DNA from: Brassica napus
Lineage: Eukaryota > Streptophyta > Magnoliopsida > Brassicales > Brassicaceae
Assembly: GCF_020379485.1 (NCBI RefSeq)
Contig: NC_063452.1
Coordinates: forward strand, 35,673,608-35,737,607
Reading direction: 5' to 3'
Length of the DNA stretch: 64,000 bases
In this document: positions 10,420 to 20,704 of the stretch, piece by piece
Numbering within the stretch: position 1 is the first letter of the stretch
How the letters are laid out: every line of letters starts with the position of its first letter
Made by a program: the position numbers and the translations under genes
The notes under the pieces: generated by a model
Seen by the model: only the letters and a program-made list of their open reading frames with translations
What the model was told of the DNA's origin: nothing
Databases searched by the model: none

Positions 10420-11550
10420 TGAATCTACGTGGATTCGATCCTTAAATACTATAACTGAACCTCTTATTTGAGAGATTACGTTTTTCAAGGGTTAATTTGA
10501 GCATATAAAATTTGGCGCCATTGTCGGAACTCTTTCTTATTACCATTAGATTTAGTTTAGAATATAGACTAGATTTTTATTTTCTGTTTACTAATTTTTT
10601 TTCTTCTTCTTTTCCTGCTAACACAAGTACTTTTGAAGAAGAATAGGACGACGAGCGTCGATTGACGCTTTGACGGCGGAGTCGAGTGATACTATGCCGT
10701 ATGAATCGAGCGATGTTATGCCTATGGATGCGCTCAACACCAATCGGCCGGAAGCAGGTAAGTATACACTTATGAATTTAAATACTGAGAAAGTAGTCCT
10801 AGGAGACCCAGAAGGTTGAACATGAAACGCAACAAACTAACTCATTAATAAACAAAGGACTGCAATCCTTGATAAAATTAACACAATTTTAAATAATTAG
10901 AAGGAACACAAATTTCCATTTCAAGACTACTTAAGTCCTGATACAACCTATTCCAATAGGTCCGCGATCAGAATACTAGAGAACAACACAAGAAGTTCAG
11001 AGTATAATCTTGATTTCCTTCTTCTGGTACGTTAGAATCCTTTCCATGGATTTCCTGCAGAACACCCACATGATCTCATAGAGAAGCTAGAAGACATGGT
11101 GTGTGACGATTACAATCGCTGCAAGCTCTTCTCATTCTGTCTCAAAAGAGATGCCAGAAGGTGGCTGAATCAATTACCAACTGAATCATGACTTGCTAGA
11201 GAGATATTAGAAGCGCTTTCATTAACAACTTTTTCGATGAAGCAAGATAGTGGGAGGCGAGAAACAAAATTCTACATTTTCTCAAGGTCTCTGAAAACCT
11301 TTTAAAAATGCTTAGAGGAGGTTTAAAAATTACCAGCTTGAGTTCCGTCACCATGGTCACTCTGAACCTTAACTAATCAACATATTCAACAGAGGTCTTA
11401 ACCTAAATAACCACACCACAATGGTTACTCTGAACCTTAACTAATCAACATATTCAACAGAGGTCTTAACCTAAATAACCAGACCACACTTGACACAACC
11501 AGCGAAGGGAACTTCAATACCAAGAAGGATTATGTTACACAATTGAAGGA
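10420..11550 (+). mobile_element. Eroded Athila-like Ty3/gypsy relic (LTR end, PBS, gag remnant)
   Basis: 10425-10520 resembles the 3' end of the Athila-like LTR at 46020-46104 (GTGGATT, GATCC, CTTATTTGA, TAATTTGAG in the same order). It is followed at about 10513 by TTTGGCGCCATTGTCGGAAC, a decayed primer-binding site of the tRNA-Asp type used by Athila elements. At about 11060-11200 a gag-like stretch can be read (PHDLIEKLEDMV, RDARRWLNQLP) before it hits stops. No second LTR is visible. Confidence 0.6.
11353..11488. repeat. 68-bp tandem duplication
   Basis: Two adjacent near-identical copies (11353-11420 and 11421-11488) starting ATGGTCACTC / ATGGTTACTC and containing ACTAATCAACATATTCAACA. 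It lies inside the Athila-like relic and looks like a local slippage or repair event. Confidence 0.85.
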
Positions 11551-12003
11551 ATTTATTTATTAACAACACATTTATTAGAGAAGATAGTGATGGAATTGTT
11601 AATTTACATATAAATAATATTTTAATATTGATAACTTTAATTATTTTTAACATATTTATGTATTTATATATCAGTAATAACATATATACATAACTTTATT
11701 CAAATATTTGATTGAAATATATTTATAAAGCGATAAGAAGGATTATGTATTTATATTTGATTTATTATTTAAAACATAATGAAAAGTAAATACAGTTCAA
11801 ACGGCCTCAAAAGTTGAACTTCAAGTTTAATGTGTTTTGACCTTTTGGGAAGACATTGTCTTGGGTTCGAGGATTGTTTGGAGAACAAAAAACCTCAAAA
11901 TTTGGGTTTGAGGGTCTGTTGGATATGCACTCACAATTGATGATTAGAAATCATAGAAATGTAACAATCAAACATTGACTCACTTATATTAATTCCCAAC
12001 AAA
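11489..12003. other. AT-rich intergenic stretch
   Basis: No gene, recognisable repeat or regulatory site found on either strand. The A at 12003 is the host base flanking the Helitron that starts at 12004. Confidence 0.5.
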
Positions 12004-14097
12004 TCCCCTATATATTAATTATGAAGCATTATAAGATGTTTTCGTACCCACGTGTCATCACTAGGATGATTCTTAGAATCTTTAAAAAAATAAATTGATT
12101 CATATAAATATATATTATACTTTTTATTAAATTAACTATCAAATTAATTAGTAATGTACAAAAAAATATTATTTCTTTCTTTAAATAAAAACTACAGAAT
12201 TACCTAATATGATTAACATATATATGACAATTATGATAATAAATACTACATATTTGATAACAATATTTTGTATCCTTTTTTGTTTAATTTTATATTATTA
12301 AAAAAAATTAAACAATCACATTAAGTATATAATAAAATAATACATTTTCTTATATGTTATATTTTGAATTTTTTTAAACGACTATAAATTACTAAAAAAT
12401 GTAAGTATTCCACATAGAAAATTTTTTGACCAATGGTTTAATTTGTTTTTTGTTCAAGCAAGATACAAATGATCATATGAATATGAAGTCTCATTAATAA
12501 ATATTCATATTATATATAAACATATATATTAATATCATTTAAATAAAATTATATAATAAATAAAATATATTAATATATTAATTTCAAATTTTTTATTAAA
12601 AAATCTCACATTAAAAGTTTTGTGATTAACGGTTTAAATTTTGTTACAGCAAATATACAATGTTAATAAAATCATATGAGTAGGAAGTGTCAATGATAAA
12701 TATTTATATTAAAACATACTATATATATATATATATATATATATATCCATGTAAATATCACTAAAGTTTAATTATATACCATATAAAGTAAATAAAATGA
12801 TTTTTTGATTTATTATGAAAAACATGATTGTAAATTAACAAAAGGTTTTGGTTTTGATTTATGTGCTTATTCTAATGTATATACTTTTATTTATACAAAT
12901 TATTTTTTTAAATAAGTGATTTTTAGTATGTTATTTGATCCTGAAAATCCTAGAAATACCCTTCTTCAAATCGAAGTGATTTTTAATATTTGAAGTACTA
13001 TATATATTATTTCATTCAGAATAAATAATCTAGTCTTGATATTTCTTCATAAAAATATTTTAGTGAAATATATAAGTGATTTTTAATATTGGAAGCACTA
13101 TATATATATATATATATTATTTCATTCAGATTAAATAATTTAGTCTTGATATTTCTTCATAAAAAACTTTTAATGAAATATCATGACAAGATTCCAATCA
13201 CCGTCTTTTGAGTTTGTTCGAAGAATGAGAGATTTTATCATTCGTCTAATATTTTTTTCTACATAATACTTTATTTAGCTATTACAATTGTATGAATGAG
13301 AGTTTTGAACTACTTATTATAAGTTTTTTTATTTATCATTTAATAAATCAAAAAGTTCTTAGTTTATACATAGTTCACATATACTAGAATGATAAAATAT
13401 TATATTTTTTTATCGGGATACTCTTAAGTAACTAAACCTCAAAAGTGTAGGATAATAAAATAAACAATTTGTTTTGTTGTTCTAGAATTATATAATTTTT
13501 AGACTGAGATGGTGAATATATACTAGACAAACATTTATATTTTGAGTCTGCACTTATATTTTATAACAACTTGATATATTAGATTTTAACACTAATATAT
13601 GAATAGAGTTTCCCGGTGATTTTCTTCAAAATTTTGATTATTAAATATGTAGAAACTTATTTTTACAGATGTCTACATTTTTAAATTGACAGTTATGTAA
13701 TTCACCGAATTCATAAAAAAAGTTAAAAATAAACTAATATCAATGATACAAAAACAAGAACGAAAGCAAAATTTTATAGAAGTAGAAAATGAAATCACTT
13801 ATGGAAAGTCAATAGTAAACAAATCGATGGCAGAATACCTAATCTTCTTTCGTCATTTTACAGTTGATGTTGCCTATCTGGTTTTGGTGATTTGTGTCAG
13901 CCGCAAAAATTAATTTTCTTATGTGCACATGAAGTCTTAAAAATAATTAAAATGAGTGAGACATTTAAGAGACTAACATTTGCATTCGTAATTTTATGGT
14001 CGATAAAGATTGTAATGTTGCAAAATGTTAAAATCATTAATGAACAAACATTAGTATAAAAAATATATTATGCGCATGCGCGCGGGTTATCATCTAG
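12004..14097 (+). mobile_element. Non-autonomous Helitron 1
   Basis: Begins TCCCCTATATATTAATTA (5' TC preceded by A) and ends with a GCGC-AT-GCGC palindrome, then CGGGTTATCATCTAG followed by T. These are the standard Helitron signs: 5'-TC, a short 3' hairpin 10-12 nt before 3'-CTAG, and insertion between A and T without target duplication. No Rep/helicase coding sequence is present, so it depends on an autonomous partner. Its interior shares several blocks with Helitron 2 (for example ACCTAATATGAT and TTCTTATATGTTATATT), so both belong to one family. Confidence 0.85.
12975..13185. repeat. About 100-bp tandem duplication inside Helitron 1
   Basis: Two copies beginning AGTGATTTTTAATATT, at 12975 and 13075, each containing TTTCATTCAGA and CTTGATATTTCTTCATAAA. 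The second copy carries an expanded (TA)n tract. Confidence 0.75.
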
Positions 14098-14316
14098 TAG
14101 ATATATTATTGGTGGTGCCGGAAACTAAAATCAAGTCTATGTTATGTTGAATATCTTTTTATTTAGACTATTATCATAAAAGTAATTTAATGATCTTAAT
14201 TTCATTATTATAAATGTATTAGGTAAAATTCTATTTCTTCCCACCAAGTTATATATAATTGTCTTAATACGACATATAAACATGCAAAATGATATATTAC
14301 ATATATATATACTGCA

Positions 14317-14811
14317 GGGCAAATCTCCAAAATAGCACATTTTTGAGTTTATGTCACAAAAATAGCCCTCAAAAACTAAAATGACCAAAATAACATTTTA
14401 TCTTTTGAAAAAAAAATTTATTTTTCAAAATTTGAAATCTTATCCCAAAACCCCATTCCCCAACTCTAAACCCTAAAACCTAAACTCTAAACCCTAAACC
14501 CTAAACTCTAAACTCTAAACCTCTAAACCCTAAATTCTAAGCCCCACCTCTTAACTCTAAACCCTAAACCCCACTTCCCAACTCTAAACCCTAAACTCTA
14601 AACCCTAAACCCTAAACCCTAAATCCTAAACCCTAAATCCTAAACCCCACCCCTTAACTCTAAACCCTAATGTATAAATTAATTTACCATTGGAGTATAA
14701 GTGTATATTTATCTCTTTTGATAAACCATTAAGTGTTATTTTCGTCTTTTTTATTTTTAGAAACTATATTTATGACAAAAACTTTTTTAGTGCTATGCTA
14801 GTCATTTTCTC
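14317..14811. mobile_element. Telomere-repeat-bearing TIR element, family A copy 1
   Basis: Starts GGGCAAATCTCCAAAATAGC and ends with the imperfect inverted counterpart (GTGCTATGCTAGTCATTTTC). Between about 14450 and 14670 the element is made of CCCTAAA, CTCTAAA and CCTAAAT units, i.e. plant telomere-like repeats. Flanks TATACTGCA (14308-14316) and TATACCGTA (14812-14820) look like a decayed 9-bp target duplication (7 of 9, both mismatches transitions), typical of Mutator-like elements. No protein is encoded. Confidence 0.75.
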
Positions 14812-15341
14812 TATACCGTATGTAAACATATGAATGTTTTCATACTACATAAAATGATAGCTTTCATATATATTGTATATATATATGATAAATTAACATA
14901 AGAGAATACAATACAACTGATAATCATGAATCATAGAAAAATGTAAAAATCAAAGATAACGATCATATTTATACCCGCACATACATGTTGGCCATCCACC
15001 TAGTATCTATATATATGATATAACGAATATGATATTCGTTTCTAAAAATATTAGTGTTTGTGATTTGTTTCGTTGGGTATTTCATATTAATATTTTTTTG
15101 CTTTATAGGGTGACGTGTATCCGAATCTTTGGTTTGTATCAAAGTGAATAACAAATGGAAATTTTTTACAGATATTGTGAATAGCCCTAGTTATGTTATG
15201 TGTTGTTGTCAGAGCATCTCCAACTATGACACCAAATTTGGTGTTAGAAATTACATCAAATTTAGTGTTTTGATGTCAAACTTTTTTTTGTCTTCTCGAA
15301 CCATAACACTAAATATTACACACCAAAAGTAATATTATATA

Positions 15342-15924
15342 GGACAAATCTCAAAAATAGCACATTTCTAAGTTTATGTCACAAAAATAGCTTTCAAAAA
15401 CTAAAATGACCAAAAATAGCATTGTATCTTTTGAAAAATTTAATTTTATTTTATTTTTCAAAATTTGAAATCTTATCCCAAAACTCCACTCTCCAACTCT
15501 AAACCCTAAAACCTAAACTCTAAATCCTAAACTCTAAACTCTAAACCTTAAATCCTAAATCCTAAACCCCATCCCTTAACTCTAAACCCTAAACCCTAAA
15601 CCCACCCCTAAACTCTAACCCCTAAACCCTAAACCCTAAATCCTAAACCCTAAATCCTAAACCCCACCCCTTAACTCTAAACCCTAAACCCTAAACCCCA
15701 CCCCTAAACTCTAAACCGTAAACCCTAAATCCTAAACCATAAACCCTAAATCCGAAACCCCACCCCTTAACTCTAAACCCTAATGTTTAAATTAATTTAC
15801 CATTGGGGTATAAGTGTATATTTATCTCTTTTGATAAAATATTAAATGTTGTTTTGGTCATTTTTATTCTTATAAGCTATATTTGTGACAAAAACTTTTT
15901 TGGTGCTATCCTAGTTATTTTATC
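15342..15924. mobile_element. Telomere-repeat-bearing TIR element, family A copy 2
   Basis: Same design as copy 1: GGACAAATCTCAAAAATAGC at the left, a long CCCTAAA/CTCTAAA array (about 15490-15785), and an inverted counterpart at the right (GGTGCTATCCTAGTTATTTT). It is bounded by a perfect 9-bp direct repeat TATTATATA at 15333-15341 and 15925-15933. Nine-base duplications point to a Mutator-like transposase acting in trans. Confidence 0.85.
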
Positions 15925-16111
15925 TATTATATATTCTTTAATGCTTTAAGTTTTAATAATTTTATATTTTTATTATATATTATTGATAAATAATTATTTT
16001 ATTACACTTAAATATTATGTTAGTTAATTTTTTGTAATTTATGTTTATAAAATTTATTTACATTTATATTTTTCGTTTTAACAATATTATACTTTTTATT
16101 TTTTTAGTGTC
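15925..16111. other. AT-rich spacer
   Basis: Short AT-rich stretch between telomere-bearing copy 2 and the 365-bp-period duplication; nothing recognisable. Confidence 0.5.
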
Positions 16112-18040
16112 AATCTTATCCAGATTATATTATAAATTTATATAATTTATAAAATATTAATTAATTTTTTTATTATTAAAAATAAAATATAAAAGTTCTA
16201 TGATATTCTTTTACAATATAAAATAAATGATAATAGTCATCGAGTGATTTCTTACTTGAAAATAAAATAATAAATATTTTAACTATGTAAAAATAATTTT
16301 AAAATATAATTAATATAATATATTTATGTTTAGTTACAAATTTGAACTAGTTAATAATAATAGTTGAACTATATTATTAAATGAAAAATAAAAAAAATAT
16401 ATATATTAAATATTTGATGTGATAAACAATATCACACTAAATTTGGTATTACACTATTCACTAAAATATGCATTTTAATCTTATCCGGATTATATTATTA
16501 ATTTATATAATTTATAAAATATTAATTATTTTTTTATTATTAAAAATAAAATATAAAAGTTCTATGATACTCTTTTACAATATAAAATAAATGAAAATAG
16601 TCATCGAGTGATTTCTTACTTTAAAATAAAATAATAAATATTTTAGGGAAATTGGCAAAAATACCATTTTCAAAATACCACTTTTCATGTTTACACTAAC
16701 GACTTTACCCTCATCTTTAATGAAGGGTAAAATACTTTTATAATCTTTTGATTACCTTTGACAAAAAAAAAACATATGGTTAACTAATCTAAACTTAAAA
16801 CATCAACTCTAAACCCTAAATCATTAACTCTAAATCCTAAACCCGGAAACATGAACTCTAAACCCTAAAACTTACAATCTAAACCCTAAAACATCAACTC
16901 TAAACCCTAAACAAAAACCCTAAACCCTAAATCTAAACTTAAAATATCAACTTTAAACCCTAAATCATCAACTCTAAACTCTAAACCATGAAACATCAAC
17001 TCTAAACCCTAAACCCCGAAACATCAACTCTAAATCCCAAACCTTCAAATCAAAACCCTAAAACATCAACTCTAAACCCTAAACTTAAACACTAAACCCT
17101 AAACCTTATATTTTTCTGAAATTCGAACCCTAAACCCTAAACCCTAAACCTTCAAATCTAAACCCTTAAACATCAACTCTAAACCCTAAACGTAAACCCT
17201 AAACCCTAAATCTTCAAATCTAAACCCTAAAACATCAACTCTAGGGTTTTAGGGTTTAGGGTTTAGGGTTTAGAGTTGAAAGTTTAAGGTTTAGGGTTTA
17301 GAGTTGGGGTTAATTTTTTAGGGTTTAGGGTTTAGAGTTTAATTTTTATGGTTTAGGGTTTAGTGTTGATAGTTTAGGGTTTAGTGCTGATGGTTTAGGG
17401 TTTAAAGTTGAAGTTTGGGATTTAGGGTTTAGAGTTGATGTTTTAGGGTTTAGAGTTGAATGTTTAGGGTTTAGAGTTCATGTTTCGGGGTTTATGGTTT
17501 AGAGTTGATGTTTCAGGGTTTAGGGTTTATTTAAAAAAAAATAGTGTTTAGGATTTATGGTTTAGGGTTTAGGGTTCGTATTTCAAAAAAAAAAAGTTTA
17601 AGATTGATAGTTTAGGGTTTAGAGTTGAGTTTTAAGGTTTAGGGTTTAAATTTCGAAATAGTATAATTCAGAAAAAAATTAAAACAAATTATTTTTTATT
17701 TTTTTATATTTTTAATTATTTAAATATTTATTTATTATATATGTAAAGAATATAGGCATAAGAATTTTTTAACACTTAATGAAGAATGTATTTTTGAAAA
17801 TGTCATTCTAGTGGTGGTAAAAATGAAAAGTGGTAGCATGAAAGTGGTAAATATGTAATTTTTCCAATATTTTAACTATGTAAAAATAATTTTAAAATAT
17901 AATTAATATAATATATTTATGTTTAGTTACAAATTTGAACTAGTTAATCATAATAGTTGAACTATATTATTAAATGAAAAATAATAAAATATGTATAATA
18001 AATATTTGATGTGATAAACAATATCACACCAAATTTGGTA
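16112..18040. repeat. About 338-bp direct duplication split by a transposon
   Basis: Unit 1 is 16112-16449. Unit 2 is 16477-16645 plus 17875-18040, interrupted by the 1.2-kb element and one TSD copy. Both units start AATCTTATCC, share CATCGAGTGATTTCTTACTT and end ACACTAAATTTGGTA / ACACCAAATTTGGTA. The duplication must predate the insertion. Confidence 0.85.
16646..17865. mobile_element. Telomere-repeat-bearing TIR element, family B, inverted array
   Basis: The left end GGGAAATTGGCAAAAATACC and reversed right end GGAAAAATTACATATTTACC form imperfect inverted repeats. Both sides also share CCACTTTTCAT words. The flanks are a perfect 9-bp direct repeat AATATTTTA (16637-16645 and 17866-17874); the uninterrupted sister unit at about 16270-16290 shows the empty site. 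The interior is CCCTAAA-type repeats from about 16790 to 17243, then switches to TTTAGGG-type from 17244 to about 17650, a large inverted telomere-like array. No coding frame. A Mutator-like non-autonomous element is the best fit. Confidence 0.85.
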
Positions 18041-18614
18041 GGAAAATATCATTTTTGGTTTTTTTCGAAATAAAATTACATCAGATTTAATGTTTTAGCG
18101 TTCAATTAGAGTTGCTACTGCAAGGAAAATTAATATGAAAAAAAAAACGGCCACCAAAATGATGACTTGGTAAACACCACAATTCTCTGAGATAAAATAA
18201 ATACTACTATTAAATATGCTGATACATGGTTGAAAAAAAAAAAAAAAATATGCTGATACACCCCACCGACAATGTATAGTATAGAGTTAGGGGATATGTC
18301 TTTGTCGTTCACCCAACATTTAGCCAATTGCTTTGTTAGTAATAGTAAACAAAGTATATTACACTTAAATATATTTCTTAAAACGGTGAATAAAATATGT
18401 ATATTAATTTTTTGTTCAATGGCGGAACAAATAGTATTAACTACGTGATATTTGCCAAATGTGATTACTGCACTCAGTGACATATTTAAAACAGGGAATC
18501 ATAAAAGAACAACAACATATTGTGGATTATTATTTGAAAACCTTTGAATTTTGATGATTTCACCATCTCGTTTAACCGTTACATTACAAGATGAATATTA
18601 AACTTGTATATGTA
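18041..18614. other. Intergenic, contains a tiny TSD-flanked A-tail
   Basis: No gene. At 18227-18245 the sequence TGGTTG plus an A-run sits between two copies of AAATATGCTGATACA (18212-18226 and 18246-18260). This looks like an almost completely 5'-truncated retrotransposed tail. Confidence 0.7.
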
Positions 18615-20242
18615 TCCCCTATATATTAATTGAGAAGCATTTGAAAAATTAAAACTTTAATTTTGTATTAATTAAAAAAAATCTCAAATCCTAGGTGGCA
18701 CTCTAAATGTCTTCTAAATTCAATTACAAAGAATTCTAGAACATCTAATATAAAATATAGTTTAATCTAATGGTGTCACATTATTTCATAATTATATAAC
18801 ACTAGAGAACATTATATTAACCTAAAATATAAGAAATGTGTATTCTTTCCTTAAATAAAAGCTACGGAATTACCTAATATGATTTACATATATATGGCAA
18901 TTATTGATTATGAATAATAAAGATTTGATAACAATTTTTGCATCCTTCTTCATTTTGTTTAATTTTATATTATTAAAAAAATAAACAATCACATTAACCA
19001 TATAATAAAAAAAATTAGATTTTTTCTTATATGTTATATTTGGAATTTTTTAAAATGACATTAAATTTAAAAAAATGAGGAAACCTTATATGTTATATTT
19101 TTTTTAAAAAAGACTTTAAAATACAAAAATGAGGACACCTTATATGTTATATTTTTCTTATATGTTAGATTTTTTCTTATATGTTATATTTTGATTTTTT
19201 TAAAACGACTTTAAATTACAAAAATGTAAGTTTTTCTTAAGTATACGACTAAACACATTAAAATGACATGTATATGTTCGATGGCTGATTTGAAAGCTTT
19301 CAAAACCATATGTAAGATAAAAGTCAAAATAATTTAACTGTGAAAATAATACTGTTCACTTTTTCAAGAATGTGTTCGAGGAAAAAAATAAGGTTTTTAT
19401 GTCATAATTTGCTTAATGTCCACTAGAGAACATTATATTAACCTAAAATATAAGAAGTGTGTATTTTTTTCCTAAATAAAAGCTAGGAAATTGCCTAATA
19501 TGATTTACATATATATGGTAATTAATGATTATGAATAATAAAGATTTGATAACAATTTTCGCATCTTTCTTCATTTTGTTTAATTTAATATTATTAAAAA
19601 AATAAAAATCACATTAACCATATAATAAAAAAATTAGATTTTTCTTATATGTTATATTTAGAATTTTTTAAAATGACATTAAATTACAAAAATGAGGAAG
19701 TCTTATATGTTATTTTTTTCTTAAAACGACTTTAAAATACAAAAATGAGGACACTTTATATGTTATATTTTTCTTATATGTTAGACTTTTTCTTATATGT
19801 TATATTTTGAATTTTTTTAAAACGACTTTAAATTACAAAAATGTAAGTTTTCCTTAAGTATACGACTAAAAACATTAAAATGACATGTATCAATTCGATG
19901 GTTGATTTGAAAGCTTTCAAAACTATATGGAAGATAAAAGTCAAAATAATTCAACTGTGAAAACAACACTGTTTACTTTTCTCAAAAATGTGTTCGATGG
20001 AAAAAATAAGGTTTTTATGTCATAATTTGTTTAATGTCCAATCCGATCAACCCATGATGTATTAATTATAGTTTTGTTCCATCATTTTTAATAAAAATTG
20101 ATTTGATCTATCGGAAAGAAATTATATAATAACAACAAAAAATATTGTATATTATATAAATAAAATGATCAAATATATAAAAAAAATTATCGATAATATA
20201 TAGAAATAAACTCACCCTGCGCTTGCGCAGTTATTATCCTAG
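18615..20242 (+). mobile_element. Non-autonomous Helitron 2
   Basis: Begins TCCCCTATATATTAATTGAG after an A. Ends with the hairpin CTGCGC-TT-GCGCAG, spacer TTATTAT and CCTAG followed by T. Terminal and internal similarity to Helitron 1 shows one family. No Rep/helicase frame. Much of its length is a direct duplication (next entry). It ends about 460 bp upstream of the KOR1 start codon. Confidence 0.9.
18800..20041. repeat. 621-bp tandem duplication inside Helitron 2
   Basis: Copies at 18800-19420 and 19421-20041 both begin CACTAGAGAACATTATATTA and end GTCATAATTTG(C/T)TTAATGTCCA. They differ by scattered substitutions and small indels, so the duplication is old. Confidence 0.88.
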
Positions 20243-20534
20243 TATGTAATTAATTAAACGGAAACTATAGTTGAGAATCATAAATGAGAAATGTAGTTTT
20301 CTGATAAATTACATAGAATATGCTTTGGTTGTCATTAACACTCAAATTTTGCTTTTTCCTGTCATCAAGTTATCTTTCACAAATTTCATTTAATTACCAA
20401 ATTATACGAGTTGGCAAGAAAGCTCAATCATGGTTTAGTGCAGCTGTAACGTAACATGATGAAGATATAAACCGACAGCCAAAATAATAAAATAATAATG
20501 GAAGTGAGAAAAAGAATCGAAACCACAAAGCAAA

Positions 20535-20542
20535 TTATTATT

Positions 20543-20576
<34 letters not shown>

Positions 20577-20600
20577 GAGCAATTTATTATTGACTAGCTT
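20535..20600 (-). mobile_element. Minimal TSD-flanked poly-T insertion upstream of KOR1
   Basis: A run of about 25 T followed by GAGCAA lies between two copies of TTATTATTGACTAGCTT (20535-20551 and 20584-20600). Read on the minus strand this is a short leader plus A-tail with a 17-bp target duplication: a LINE- or SINE-type insertion reduced to its tail. It ends about 105 bp before the KOR1 start codon. Just right of it, TAGCTTA(T/G)CTCACATTTCC is tandemly repeated (about 20595-20631). Confidence 0.8.
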
Positions 20601-20631
20601 ATCTCACATTTCCTAGCTTAGCTCACATTTC

Positions 20632-20704
20632 CTCCTCCTGTCACAGCACAAAAACAAACCTCATTCACACTCTTAGATCTGATCTTCTTCTTCTCTTCTA
20701 AACC
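20632..20704 (+). promoter_or_regulatory. KOR1 proximal promoter / 5' leader
   Basis: A C/T-rich leader (TCTTCTTCTTCTCTTCT) directly precedes the ATG. No TATA box is evident in the 100 bp upstream, which fits a broadly expressed gene with pyrimidine-patch promoter. The transcription start cannot be placed from sequence alone. Confidence 0.35.

Larger units (their letters stand above)
15212..18118. mobile_element. Possible outer inverted-repeat element hosting the nested copies
   Basis: The left end reads GAGCATCTCCAACTATGAC, a common start of Brassicaceae non-autonomous TIR elements. The right end, in reverse, gives GTAGCAACTCTAATTGAAC, about three-quarters identical. Two telomere-bearing elements (15342-15924 and 16646-17865) are inserted inside. 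No target duplication was found, so the boundaries are tentative. Confidence 0.4.

Noticed and set aside
14450..17650. Interstitial telomere repeats as evidence of an ancient chromosome fusion
   Set aside because: Each array is enclosed by TIRs and 9-bp duplications, so transposition explains them better; the inverted array is also inside such an element.
18130..18483. 117-codon minus-strand frame
   Set aside because: Contains a poly-phenylalanine translation of the A-run nano-insertion and hydrophobic random sequence; no family resemblance.
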